DNA of 64,000 nt, from contig NZ_JARANZ010000003.1 of NCBI RefSeq assembly GCF_029889905.1, positions 296,165 to 360,164 on the forward strand, given 5' to 3'. The number at the start of each line of letters is the position of its first letter. Positions within the stretch are counted from its first letter, which is position 1. Source of the DNA: Chromohalobacter sp. 11-W. GTDB lineage: Bacteria > Pseudomonadota > Gammaproteobacteria > Pseudomonadales > Halomonadaceae. The notes beneath the pieces were generated by a model that did not search any database, was not told the origin of the DNA, and saw only the letters and a program-made list of their open reading frames with translations. The position numbers and the translations under genes were made by a program. Below are positions 9,692 through 17,547 of this stretch, in pieces.

Positions 9692-10984
9692 ATGATGGCG
9701 CCGGATGTCGCTCGCGGTCTCTACAGCGCGCTGTTGTATCTGCTCTCGCCGCTTATCTGGTGGCGGGTATGGCGTGAGCATGCGCTTACTAACAAGCGCG
9801 CGGAACGGTTGGGGTTGGTCGCTGCGGCGGCGGACGGCCCACCGACGATCTGGCTGCATGCCGCTTCGGTCGGCGAGGTGCTGGCGGCACGGCCCTTGAT
9901 CGAGGCCCTGGCTGCGCGCCACGCCGACCACCGCCTGGTGGTCACCACCATGACTGCCACTGGCGCCGAGCGCGTGCGAGCGCTGTTTCCTGCCGAGCGC
10001 TATGCGCTCACGCATTATTTCCTGCCGCTGGATTTCCCGGGGACGGCGCGGCGTTTCATCGCCCGTTTGCGCCCGCGCCTGGCGATCATCGTCGAAACCG
10101 AGCTATGGCCCAACCTGCTGGCAGCGTGCGAACGGCAGCACGTGCCCGTGGTGGTCGCCAACGCTCGGCTCTCGGATAAGGCTTTCCAGGGCTATCGCAA
10201 GGTGGCGCCATTGCTGCGTGGCGCACTGGGCGCGGTCAGTTGGCTGGCGGCCAAGTCATCGTCGGATCTCGAACGCTTCACGGCATTGGGGTTGGCCCGT
10301 GAGCGCGGCGAAGTCGTCGGCTCGATCAAGTTCGATCTGCCCATCAATGCCGAGTCGCGTGATGAAGGTGAGCGTTTACATACCCAGTGGGGGGCGCGGT
10401 TCGTTTGGGTGGCAGGCTCGACCCATGAGGGGGAGGACGAGCAGGTGCTGGCCGCGCATGCCCGCCTACGACGCACGCATCCTCAGGCGCTGTTGGTGCT
10501 GGTGCCGCGCCATCCGCAGCGCTTTTCGGCAGTGGCCGAACTCTGTGAGGCACGCGGCGAGCGCCTCGCGCGGCGTTCGCAAGGTGAAGCGCCCAGCGCC
10601 GAGACGAGTGTCCTGCTGGGCGACACCATGGGCGAGTTGATGCGCTTTTATGCCGCATCGGACGCCGCCTTCGTAGGCGGCAGCCTGGTGCCCATCGGCG
10701 GACACAACCTGCTCGAGCCCGCCGCCCTCGGCGTGCCGGTACTCACCGGGCCGCATCTGGAGAACTTTCAGGACATTGCCGAGACCCTGCGCGAGGCCAA
10801 GGCACTTTGCGAGATCGACGCTGCCGAGACCTTGGGCGACGCCCTGGCGACCCTTGCCGACGACCCCGAACAGCGCCGCCGGCTGGGTGCCGCCGGTGAA
10901 GCCGTGGTGGCCGCCAATCGCGGCGCGTTGGAAAAGACGCTGGAAGGCATCGCGGCGCGCCTGCCGGCGGATGTACACGCTTAG
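9692..10984 (+). CDS. waaA: 3-deoxy-D-manno-octulosonic acid transferase
   Basis: The 430-residue GT30 enzyme transfers Kdo from CMP-Kdo to lipid IVA at the inner membrane. An N-terminal hydrophobic anchor ([15 protein letters not shown]) is followed by [18 protein letters not shown], the conserved acceptor-side motif. The donor side reads [19 protein letters not shown] near residue 330. An AAGGCGG precedes the ATG pair at 9692/9695. Its stop codon overlaps the convergent rpiA stop by 4 bp (10981-10984). With kdkA nearby, a monofunctional single-Kdo transferase is inferred, not shown. Confidence 0.93.
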   Translation: MMAPDVARGLYSALLYLLSPLIWWRVWREHALTNKRAERLGLVAAAADGPPTIWLHAASVGEVLAARPLIEALAARHADHRLVVTTMTATGAERVRALFPAERYALTHYFLPLDFPGTARRFIARLRPRLAIIVETELWPNLLAACERQHVPVVVANARLSDKAFQGYRKVAPLLRGALGAVSWLAAKSSSDLERFTALGLARERGEVVGSIKFDLPINAESRDEGERLHTQWGARFVWVAGSTHEGEDEQVLAAHARLRRTHPQALLVLVPRHPQRFSAVAELCEARGERLARRSQGEAPSAETSVLLGDTMGELMRFYAASDAAFVGGSLVPIGGHNLLEPAALGVPVLTGPHLENFQDIAETLREAKALCEIDAAETLGDALATLADDPEQRRRLGAAGEAVVAANRGALEKTLEGIAARLPADVHA

Positions 10985-11652
10985 GGCGTATGGCGCTCGA
11001 CACCCTCATTCGTCCCCAACAGCAACACATCGGCGCCGCGCTGGGCGAAGAGTCCGTTGGTGACGACGCCGACGATATTGTTGAGGCGCTGCTCCATGGC
11101 CTTGGGGTCCTCGAACAGGCATTCGTATCCGTCGAGGATCTGGTTGCCGTTATCGGTGACCACGCCGTCGCGGTAGACCGGGGTGATGCCCAGCTTGACC
11201 AGTTCGCGCGCCACGTAGGAGCGCGCCATGGGGATCACCTCGATGGGCAGCGGAAAGCCGCCGAGCACGTCGACGTGCTTGGAGGCGTCGGCGATGCACA
11301 CGAAACGCTCGGCGCAGGCGGCGACGACTTTCTCACGCGTCAGCGCTGCACCGCCGCCCTTGATCATGTTGAAGTGCGCATCGATTTCGTCGGCGCCGTC
11401 GACATAAACCGGCACCGTACCCACGTGGTTGAGCTCGAAGACATCGATGCCGTGGCCTCGCAGGCGTTCGGCCGTGGCGTCCGAGCTTGCCACTGCGCCT
11501 TGAAAGTCGTGCTTGAGCCCGGCCAGCAAGTCCACGAAGAAATTGGCGGTGGAGCCGGTGCCCACGCCGATGATGGTGTCACGGCCGAGCAAGGGCTTGA
11601 TATCCTCGATGGCGGCGGCGGCCACCGCGCGCTTGAGTTCGTCTTGGGTCAT
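10981..11652 (-). CDS. rpiA: Ribose-5-phosphate isomerase A
   Basis: This 223-residue enzyme interconverts ribose-5-phosphate and ribulose-5-phosphate in the pentose phosphate pathway. Motifs are [13 protein letters not shown] (phosphate loop), VDGADEID with catalytic aspartates, and [11 protein letters not shown]. The start at 11652 ([10 protein letters not shown]) matches the family N-terminus; the upstream extension in frame has no support. It is convergent with waaA and divergent from ilvA, the usual rpiA-ilvA arrangement in gammaproteobacteria. The upstream 110 bp hold short imperfect direct repeats (see 11660-11750). Confidence 0.95.
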   Translation of the reverse strand: MTQDELKRAVAAAAIEDIKPLLGRDTIIGVGTGSTANFFVDLLAGLKHDFQGAVASSDATAERLRGHGIDVFELNHVGTVPVYVDGADEIDAHFNMIKGGGAALTREKVVAACAERFVCIADASKHVDVLGGFPLPIEVIPMARSYVARELVKLGITPVYRDGVVTDNGNQILDGYECLFEDPKAMEQRLNNIVGVVTNGLFAQRGADVLLLGTNEGVERHTP

Positions 11653-11659
11653 GGTGCGT

Positions 11660-11750
11660 CCGTATGGGCGTTCGTATCGAGTCGTAAGACGTTTGTGCAA
11701 TCGTTCATATAAGCGTTCGTGTAAACGTCATTATAGAGACGTATCGGCGA
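11660..11750. repeat. Imperfect short direct repeats in the rpiA-ilvA intergenic region
   Basis: On the + strand the 9-10 bp unit CGTTCGTAT recurs in variants (GCGTTCGTAT, CGTTTGTGC, CGTTCATAT, GCGTTCGTGT, CGTCATTAT) at roughly 10-20 bp steps between 11667 and 11735. The stretch lies in the 5' region of rpiA and upstream of ilvA. It could be a repeated protein-binding site or a low-complexity drift product; no known regulator motif is recognised. Confidence 0.35.
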
Positions 11751-11920
11751 AATCCGTGCCCATTATAGAGCTTATCCGTGCCGCATAAGAGACATGCCGG
11801 CACGCATGGGACTGGACGCTGTGCCGCGCCCTCTGCTAACAATGGAAGTTTGCTACCGGTTGGCCGCCCCTGGCACGCCGGTTTCACAATGAGACGCGCG
11901 AATTCGCAGGACACACCAGA

Positions 11921-13435
11921 ATGCTAGAAGAGACCGTCAAGAAAATCCTCCAGGCACGCGTATATGAAGCTGCCCGGGAAACACCGATATCCCCTGCTCC
12001 CTTCCTTTCCCGCCGTCTCAACAACACGATTTTGATCAAGCGTGAGGACCTGCAGCCGGTCTACTCCTTCAAGATTCGCGGCGCCTACAACAAGATGGCC
12101 CAGCTAAGCGAAGAGCAGAAGGCCAAAGGCGTGATCGCCGCCTCCGCCGGCAACCATGCCCAGGGCCTGGCCATGGCCGCCAAGCAGATGGGCGTCAAGG
12201 CAATCATCGTCATGCCGCGCATCACGCCGGACATCAAGGTTCAGGCGGTACGCGCCCGAGGCGCCAAGGTGGTGCTCAAGGGCGATGCCTTCGGCGAGGC
12301 ACTGGCGCATGCGCGCGAACTGATCGACGAGCATGGCTATACCTACATTCCGCCCTTCGACGACAACGATGTGATCGCCGGCCAAGGCACGGTGGGGATG
12401 GAAATCCTGCGTCAGCATAGCGGGCCGCTGGATGCGATCTTCGTGCCCGTGGGCGGTGGCGGCTTGCTCGCTGGCGTGGTGGCCTATATCAAGTACCTGC
12501 GCCCCGAAATCAAGGTTTACGGGGTCGAGGCGGAAGACTCGGCCTGTCTCAAGGCAGCGATGGCAGCCAACGAGCGCGTCACCCTCGACCAGGTCGGCGT
12601 GTTCGCCGAAGGCGTCGCCGTGGCGCAGATCGGTGAGGCGCCGTTCGAGATCCTGCGCCACTGGATCGACGGTGTGGTCACGGTCACTACCGACGAGATA
12701 TGCGCGGCGGTCAAGGATATCTTCGAGGATACGCGCGCCGTTGCCGAGACCTCTGGCGCGCTGTCGCTGGCCGGGCTCAAGAAGTATATCCAGCAAGAGC
12801 GCGTCGACGGCCAGACGCTGTTGTGCATCAACTCGGGCGCCAATACCAATTTCGACCGTCTGCAGCACATCGCCGAGCGCACCGAGCTGGGCGAACAGCG
12901 CGAGGCGATCCTGGCGGTGACGATCCCCGAGCGCCCCGGCAGCTTCAAGAAGTTCTGCAAGACCATCGGCAAGCGCATGGTCACCGAGTTCAACTACCGC
13001 TACGCCGATCCCGAGCAGGCGCATATCTTCGTCGGTGTTCAGGTCAAGCCGGGTGGCGACGATCGCCAGGCGGTCATCGACAAGCTGCGCGAGGCCGACT
13101 ATCCGGTGGAGGATCTTACCGATAACGAGTTGGCCAAGCTGCACATTCGTCATCTCGGCGGTGGGCGCCCCAAGGAACACTTCAGCGAAGAAGTCTATCG
13201 CTTCGAGTTTCCCGAGCGCCCCGGTGCGTTGATGAACTTTCTGACCCATTTGCCCGCCGACTGGAACATCTCATTGTTCCACTACCGCAATCACGGTGCG
13301 GCGTATGGCCGGGTCCTGGTGGGCATGCAGATTCCCAACGGCGACCGTGCTCATGTCGAGGAACACTTCGAGCGCATCGGTTATCGCTACTGGAAAGAAT
13401 CCGACAATCCCGCTTATCGCCTGTTCATGGCGTGA
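11921..13435 (+). CDS. ilvA: Biosynthetic threonine ammonia-lyase (deaminase)
   Basis: The 504-residue PLP enzyme makes 2-oxobutanoate from threonine, the first step of isoleucine synthesis. The PLP lysine lies in YSFKIRGAYNKM (about residue 55). The glycine-rich phosphate loop is VPVGGGGLLAG near 175. The C-terminal third (about 325-504) contains two ACT-like regulatory repeats (AVTIPERPGSFKKF and YRFEFPERPGALMNF), characteristic of the isoleucine-inhibited biosynthetic form. It is divergent from rpiA, with a hairpin directly after the stop. Confidence 0.95.
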   Translation: MLEETVKKILQARVYEAARETPISPAPFLSRRLNNTILIKREDLQPVYSFKIRGAYNKMAQLSEEQKAKGVIAASAGNHAQGLAMAAKQMGVKAIIVMPRITPDIKVQAVRARGAKVVLKGDAFGEALAHARELIDEHGYTYIPPFDDNDVIAGQGTVGMEILRQHSGPLDAIFVPVGGGGLLAGVVAYIKYLRPEIKVYGVEAEDSACLKAAMAANERVTLDQVGVFAEGVAVAQIGEAPFEILRHWIDGVVTVTTDEICAAVKDIFEDTRAVAETSGALSLAGLKKYIQQERVDGQTLLCINSGANTNFDRLQHIAERTELGEQREAILAVTIPERPGSFKKFCKTIGKRMVTEFNYRYADPEQAHIFVGVQVKPGGDDRQAVIDKLREADYPVEDLTDNELAKLHIRHLGGGRPKEHFSEEVYRFEFPERPGALMNFLTHLPADWNISLFHYRNHGAAYGRVLVGMQIPNGDRAHVEEHFERIGYRYWKESDNPAYRLFMA

Positions 13436-13442
13436 ACCGTCT

Positions 13443-13474
13443 GGTGCCATGGTATGACGACTTGGCATGGCACC
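13443..13474 (+). terminator. Hairpin after ilvA
   Basis: A perfect 9-bp inverted repeat, GGTGCCATG at 13443-13451 and CATGGCACC at 13466-13474, encloses a 14-nt loop. It starts 8 bp after the ilvA stop and is followed by TTCAT, only a weak U-tract. It is likely an ilvA terminator or 3'-end stabiliser. Confidence 0.55.
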
Positions 13475-13594
13475 TTCATAGTCTCCGATTATTAGGATCT
13501 AACTTCCCATAGATGCTAATGTCGGCGACATGACGAATGTCAAATAAAAACATCGTTCGTTAACCAAACGTTTCATTCTTGTGCCCGAGGCCAG

Positions 13595-13623
13595 TTGTCA
13601 ACCCATACGGCTGGCCCTATAGT
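13595..13623 (+). promoter_or_regulatory. Sigma-70 promoter for the 31-residue peptide gene
   Basis: TTGTCA (13595-13600) and TATAGT (13618-13623) are separated by exactly 17 bp, each one base from the sigma-70 consensus. Transcription would start near 13630, giving a leader of about 45 nt before the ATG at 13675. Nothing else lies downstream on this strand, so the promoter serves the small gene. Confidence 0.65.
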
Positions 13624-13674
13624 CGTAAGCGTTATTCGGGGTGCTATAAGAAACAGTCCTTTACGGAGCAGGAA

Positions 13675-13770
13675 ATGAAACGCAAGCCTGATTTGGTCAT
13701 GGCTTTAGTAATGTTGTTTGGCTTGGGTGTAGTGGCGACGGGTTACGCACAGACATTGATGGGCACTTGA
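13675..13770 (+). CDS. Small single-span membrane peptide, 31 residues
   Basis: The ATG at 13675 follows GGAGCAGGAA, a good ribosome site, and opens a 31-residue frame beginning MKRKPDLVMALVML. A basic N-terminus precedes one hydrophobic helix (about residues 8-24, ending GVVATGYAQ), so an inner-membrane micropeptide or very short secreted peptide is predicted. It has its own strong promoter 50 bp upstream and is followed by a perfect hairpin, giving a complete mini-transcription unit. The function is unknown. It may correspond to short membrane proteins found near ilvA in related bacteria, but that is recollection, not shown here. Confidence 0.65.
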   Translation: MKRKPDLVMALVMLFGLGVVATGYAQTLMGT

Positions 13771-13838
13771 TGAGCGCCCCGCTATCTGGGCGTATTCGCC
13801 GGTCGTCTTGAACGTCCGAGTGCTTGCATAGCCCGCCG

Positions 13839-13872
13839 AGCGGCCGACGATGGTTCTCCATCGTCGGCCGCT
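13839..13872. terminator. Perfect 15-bp hairpin between the peptide gene and fau
   Basis: AGCGGCCGACGATGG (13839-13853) and its exact complement (13858-13872) enclose the loop TTCT. Both flanking genes converge on it. No long T-run is present on either side, so it may act as a bidirectional terminator or as an RNA 3'-end protector. Confidence 0.6.
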
Positions 13873-13876
13873 TGCG

Positions 13877-14494
13877 TTACGGGCGTACGGTGCGGGCGTC
13901 GCTGACGATGGCATCGAGGGGCACGTCCCAGTCCGCGATGGGCAGTTGCTCGACGTACTGACAGTCGTGGGCAAGGCCGATCAGGCGCGGATGCGGGCGG
14001 CGCAGGCGTCGAAAGGCAAAAGTACGGTCGTAGAATCCGCCGCCCATGCCCAACCGATTGCCCTGGGCATCGAAACCGACCAACGGCATGAGCACCAGGT
14101 CCAGCGCCCAGGCCGGCAGGCGCCGTGCGCGATGCGCGCCATGCCGCGTGCTCGGCTCCGAGATGGAAAATCGATTGGTACGCATGGGCGTCTTTGCGTG
14201 GTAATGCACGAACCACAGGCGGTTGTCGGATAGCGGTCGCAGCACCGGCAGATATACCCGGACGCCGCGGCGTCGGAACCACGCGATCAGCGGTGTCGGG
14301 TCGATCTCGCCGTCGTTGGGCAGATAGAGCGCGACGCGGCGGGCGCGCTTGACCTCCGGCAATTGACGCAGGCGGCGACATAGCGCATAGCCGGCCTGGC
14401 GGCGCTGGGATGCGGAAAGTCGACGTCGGCGCCGACGCAATTCGCGGCGCAGGCTGCGTCGGTCGGATAGTTCGAGAGGGGGGGCGTGCGTCAT
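13877..14494 (-). CDS. fau: 5-formyltetrahydrofolate cyclo-ligase
   Basis: The 205-residue protein (YgfA/Fau) converts 5-formyl-THF to 5,10-methenyl-THF using ATP. An Arg-rich N-terminus ([14 protein letters not shown]) binds ATP/substrate phosphate, and the C-terminal motif is VGFDAQGNRLGMGGGFYDR. It lies immediately downstream of the 6S RNA on the same strand, the classic ssrS-ygfA dicistron of gammaproteobacteria, in which the mRNA and 6S precursor can be co-transcribed. ZapA precedes both. Confidence 0.92.
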   Translation of the reverse strand: MTHAPPLELSDRRSLRRELRRRRRRLSASQRRQAGYALCRRLRQLPEVKRARRVALYLPNDGEIDPTPLIAWFRRRGVRVYLPVLRPLSDNRLWFVHYHAKTPMRTNRFSISEPSTRHGAHRARRLPAWALDLVLMPLVGFDAQGNRLGMGGGFYDRTFAFRRLRRPHPRLIGLAHDCQYVEQLPIADWDVPLDAIVSDARTVRP

Positions 14495-14504
14495 ATTCGG
14501 TGAG

Positions 14505-14684
14505 GTTCCCCAAAGTGCCGCTGTCGTTCTGGCCCTGAACCTAAAGGTTCAAGGTGGGTGGCCGCAGACGAGTCATCAGGCTTTCCGTCGCACGGACATG
14601 CACACAGACCCGTCTAGCAATTGGCCCCCTGGTAATGCGCATAGGCTCGAGGGACTATAACGACTGGCGAACACTTCAGGGAAC
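14505..14684 (-). ncRNA. ssrS: 6S RNA
   Basis: About 180 nt on the minus strand between zapA and fau. The 5' end GTTCCCTGAAGTG pairs with the 3' end CACTTTGGGGAAC, giving the closing stem. Inside the 5' arm are TGTTCGCCAGTCG and TCCCTCGAGCC, and the 3' arm holds the conserved hairpin CCTTGAACC-TTTA-GGTTCAGGG, all as in known gammaproteobacterial 6S RNAs. 6S RNA sequesters sigma-70 RNA polymerase in stationary phase. Length, closing stem and synteny with zapA and ygfA agree; exact ends are estimated from the stem and the promoter. Confidence 0.92.
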
Positions 14685-14690
14685 GCCTCT

Positions 14691-14718
14691 ATCCTAGCAG
14701 AGACCGGGGCGCGGCCAA
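14691..14718 (-). promoter_or_regulatory. Promoter of the 6S RNA gene
   Basis: On the minus strand TTGGCC (-35, 14713-14718) and TAGGAT (-10, 14691-14696) are 16 bp apart. The predicted start, about 7 nt after the -10, falls at 14684, the same base at which the 6S closing stem begins. This independent agreement supports both calls. Confidence 0.65.
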
Positions 14719-14724
14719 AGCGCC

Positions 14725-14805
14725 AGGCCCTTTTCGTATAGCGTCTTTTTCTCGTGTAGCCCTTGTTCTTGTATAGAACCTTTTCCTGTATAGCGTCTCG
14801 TCGTA
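14725..14805. repeat. Degenerate TATAC-containing repeats between zapA and ssrS
   Basis: On the minus strand the units GCTATAC, TTCTATAC, GCTACAC and GACGCTATAC recur at about 16-20 bp intervals, separated by A/G-rich spacers. The identical 11-mer GTATAGCGTCT occurs twice on the + strand. The block sits just upstream of the 6S promoter and could be an operator array for stationary-phase control, or a decayed tandem repeat. Confidence 0.4.
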
Positions 14806-14840
14806 GCGCACCCAAGCGCGTGTCGGACAACGCCGGAGAG

Positions 14841-15161
14841 TCAGCTCGAGGGTTTGCTGTCATCCGGGGATGGCGTATCGGCCAGGGCCTGTTCCAGACG
14901 TTCGCTAAGGCGTGACAGGCTGGACTCGCTCTCGCGCTGGGTGTCGAGCGCTTCGAGGAGTTCATGCGTGATGTTCAGCGCCGCCATGATGGCGATCTTC
15001 TCGGCGCCTTGCACCTTGCCCTGGGAATGGATCCCGTTCATGGCGCGATCCAAATAGCGCGCCGCACGCTTTAGCTCGTCTTCCTGATCGGGCGGGCAAG
15101 CGATCACGTAGGGGCGTCCCAGCAACGTGATCTCGGTCGTCTGCCGCGAGGCGTCGTTCAT
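14841..15161 (-). CDS. zapA: Cell division protein ZapA
   Basis: This 106-residue FtsZ-ring-associated protein cross-links FtsZ protofilaments. The N-terminal globular part reads TTEITLLGRPYVIACP, followed by the long C-terminal coiled coil that forms antiparallel tetramers (AEKIAIMAALNITHELLEAL onward). The start at 15161 is preceded by TGGAG; upstream in-frame codons are non-homologous. It is divergent from ygfB with a 210-bp spacer, and ssrS and fau follow downstream on the same strand. Confidence 0.92.
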   Translation of the reverse strand: MNDASRQTTEITLLGRPYVIACPPDQEDELKRAARYLDRAMNGIHSQGKVQGAEKIAIMAALNITHELLEALDTQRESESSLSRLSERLEQALADTPSPDDSKPSS

Positions 15162-15371
15162 GGATCGCTCCAGAGCGGGCCAAGGTCGGGCCCGATGCGG
15201 TAAGATGGAACCAAGTTTCCGCGTCATGCGCGGTGGAGGGAACGGTCTCGACGACCTTGGCATCCTGCCGTCGCGAGCCTACGTTCGCCGCCATGTAAGC
15301 CATTGATCACTATAAAGAGCCGCCCGGTCGCGGTCAACGCGGCCCGGCGGCCTGCATCACAGGACCGCATC

Positions 15372-15977
15372 ATGTCCCTCATCGACGAACAACTCGATTT
15401 TTCACGTGTCGCCGACACCTTTCTCGCCCACGGCAGCATGCAGTCACCGGCGTTTCTCGACGGCCGCTTGTGCGCACGCCTGGCGTTGGCCGACATCAGC
15501 GCCGATACCTGGCTCGAGGAAGTCTGCGCGACCCTGGGCGTCGACCAGCCCCATAGCCGCGAAGACGGCGAGGTTTTGCTCGCTTGGCGGCGCCAGGCGC
15601 TGGACGCTCTAGCCGCGCCGGAACTCAACTTCGAGCCGCTGCTGCCCGATGACTTGTTCTCCCTCGCCGAGCGCGCGCACGGCCTCCAGGAATGGACCCA
15701 GGGCTTCCTGGAGGCCATCGTCGAGGCCGGCGGTCAGAGCGACGACTGGTCACCGGCTCTGCGCGAAGTGCTCGAAGACCTCGGTTCGCTCGTCAACCTG
15801 GAGATCGAACTCGAGGACAACGCCGAGAACGAGAACGACCTCTTCGCCTTGACCGAGCATGCGCGCATGGCTGCCATGCTGCTCTACACCGAGCAGCACC
15901 CCGGTCAGCCCCAGGTCGAGCGCGTCGAGAATTCCGAGGGTGACGACGCCACCACGCCGCCGTCACAGACCCACTGA
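15372..15977 (+). CDS. ygfB: UPF0149/YgfB family protein
   Basis: 201 residues, MSLIDEQLDFSRVADTFLAHG onward, all-helical and acidic, with the family hallmarks LDGRLCARLAL (FLDG...G motif) and a conserved centre AHGLQEWTQGFLEAI. It is the first gene of the ygfB-pepP-ubiH-ubiI block. In Pseudomonas, YgfB is reported to influence resistance regulators, but a general function is unsettled. The acidic C-terminal tail (EDNAENENDL, later EGDDATTPP) is longer than in E. coli. The ATG at 15372 has AGGA upstream. Confidence 0.88.
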   Translation: MSLIDEQLDFSRVADTFLAHGSMQSPAFLDGRLCARLALADISADTWLEEVCATLGVDQPHSREDGEVLLAWRRQALDALAAPELNFEPLLPDDLFSLAERAHGLQEWTQGFLEAIVEAGGQSDDWSPALREVLEDLGSLVNLEIELEDNAENENDLFALTEHARMAAMLLYTEQHPGQPQVERVENSEGDDATTPPSQTH

Positions 15978-16042
15978 CGAACCCCTTGGCCGGGCGAGTG
16001 CCCGGCCACTCTCCCACATCTCCCGCCATCCGAGGAGCGTCC

Positions 16043-17380
16043 ATGCCTCGCACTGTCCTGCCGCGTCCGGCGGCGATTTCTTCCGATGAGCATCGTGCCC
16101 GCCGCCAGGCGTTGATGGCGGCCTTGCCCGCGCACAGTGCCGTATTGATCCCGGCGGCCTCGCTGGTCACGCGCAACCGCGACAGCGAATACGCCTTTCG
16201 CCAAGATAGCGACTTCCACTATCTGAGCGGCTTTCCCGAACCCGACGCGCTGCTAGTGCTGCTGCCCGGCCGCGACGCCGGCCAAGTCGTGCTGTTCTGC
16301 CAGGAGAAGGATCCCTTTCAGGAGGCCTGGACCGGAATACGCATTGGCGCTCAGGCGGCGGTGACGGATTACGGGGTTGATGAAGCCTACGAGAACGCCA
16401 ACCGCGATGTCTTGCTGCCCGAGCTGCTCGAGGGCCGTGAAACGTTGTATCTGCCTCTCGATAATGGCGAGATGCTGGCCCTTGCCGAGTCGCTGCGTGC
16501 GGAGCTGGCGCCCCAGGCTCGGCGTGGCGAACGCACGCCAAGTGCCTTCGCCGATGTCGCGCCGCTGATCCACGCGCGGCGCCTGATTAAGAGCGAGGCG
16601 GAACTGGGCCTGATGCGTCACGCCGCGCGCATCTCGGCGCAGGCGCACCGCCGGGCCATGCAGAACGTGTCTCCGGGTCTTCTTGAGTATCAGCTACAGG
16701 CAGAGCTCGAGCACGAGTTCGTCTGGCACGGCGCGCGTGCCCCGGCTTATGCCACGATTGTCGGGGGCGGCGAAAACGCTTGTGTGCTGCACTATATTGA
16801 GAACAGTGCCGCGCTTCGCGATGGCGACTTGGTATTGATTGACGCCGGCGGTGAGTTCGAGCTCTACGCTGGCGACATCACGCGAACCTTCCCGGTCAAC
16901 GGCCGCTTCACGCCCGCGCAACGTGAGCTTTACGAGGTCGTCCTCGAGGCGCAATGCCGCGCGGTGACCGCCGTCGCGCCGGACACGACTCTGCGTGCGA
17001 TTCACGACGGCGTCGTACGCGACCTGACCGCCGGCCTCATTCGCCTGGGCCTGCTCGAAGGCACACTCGAGGCGCGAATCGCCGATGACAGCTACCGGCG
17101 CTTCTTCCTGCACGCCACCTCGCACTGGCTGGGACTCGACGTGCATGACGTTGGCACTTATCGGCTGGACGGTGAACCGCGTGTGCTGGCGCCGGGCATG
17201 GTGCTGACCGTCGAGCCCGGACTCTATATTCCCGACGCTGAGGACATTCCCGAGGCGTATCGCGGCGTGGGTATTCGCATCGAGGACGATGTCGCGGTGA
17301 CCGCTACGGGGCATGAGGTGTTGACGGCGGATGTGCCCAAGGAAGTGGCGGAAATCGAGGCGCTCATGCGTGAGAGTTGA
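16043..17380 (+). CDS. pepP: Xaa-Pro aminopeptidase P
   Basis: A 445-residue dimanganese M24B peptidase that removes N-terminal residues preceding proline. The N-terminal domain (1-170) is typical of AMP-P. The pita-bread catalytic domain shows the ligand set LIDAGGEFELYAGD (two Asp), HATSHWLGLDVHD (His), TVEPGLYIP (Glu) and GIRIEDDVAV (Glu). The start at 16043 is set by GAGGAG at 16032-16037. It follows ygfB after 65 bp and precedes ubiH, the conserved arrangement in gammaproteobacteria. Confidence 0.93.
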   Translation: MPRTVLPRPAAISSDEHRARRQALMAALPAHSAVLIPAASLVTRNRDSEYAFRQDSDFHYLSGFPEPDALLVLLPGRDAGQVVLFCQEKDPFQEAWTGIRIGAQAAVTDYGVDEAYENANRDVLLPELLEGRETLYLPLDNGEMLALAESLRAELAPQARRGERTPSAFADVAPLIHARRLIKSEAELGLMRHAARISAQAHRRAMQNVSPGLLEYQLQAELEHEFVWHGARAPAYATIVGGGENACVLHYIENSAALRDGDLVLIDAGGEFELYAGDITRTFPVNGRFTPAQRELYEVVLEAQCRAVTAVAPDTTLRAIHDGVVRDLTAGLIRLGLLEGTLEARIADDSYRRFFLHATSHWLGLDVHDVGTYRLDGEPRVLAPGMVLTVEPGLYIPDAEDIPEAYRGVGIRIEDDVAVTATGHEVLTADVPKEVAEIEALMRES

Positions 17381-17403
17381 TCATTTTCTGATCGCGCGGT
17401 TTG

Positions 17404-17436
17404 TATTTACGTAATTACGCTATGAGTGCGTAAATA
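17404..17436. promoter_or_regulatory. Inverted repeat in the pepP-ubiH spacer
   Basis: TATTTACG (17404-17411) and CGTAAATA (17429-17436) are exact complements 17 bp apart within an A/T-rich 167-bp spacer. The site could bind a dimeric regulator of ubiH or form a transcript hairpin. No regulator is identified. Confidence 0.35.
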
Positions 17437-17547
17437 TCCATAACGGCTGCCGTCACGACTGCCGTCCATGTCCTTAACGTGGTACAAAATAGCGTGTCTC
17501 GCCATCGCTTGTGGCAAGACCTTTGAAGCCGACAGGGAGAGTTTTCG

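Noticed and set aside
12104..13249. 381-codon minus frame across ilvA
   Set aside because: Antisense to a clear IlvA; residue composition is typical of a shadow.
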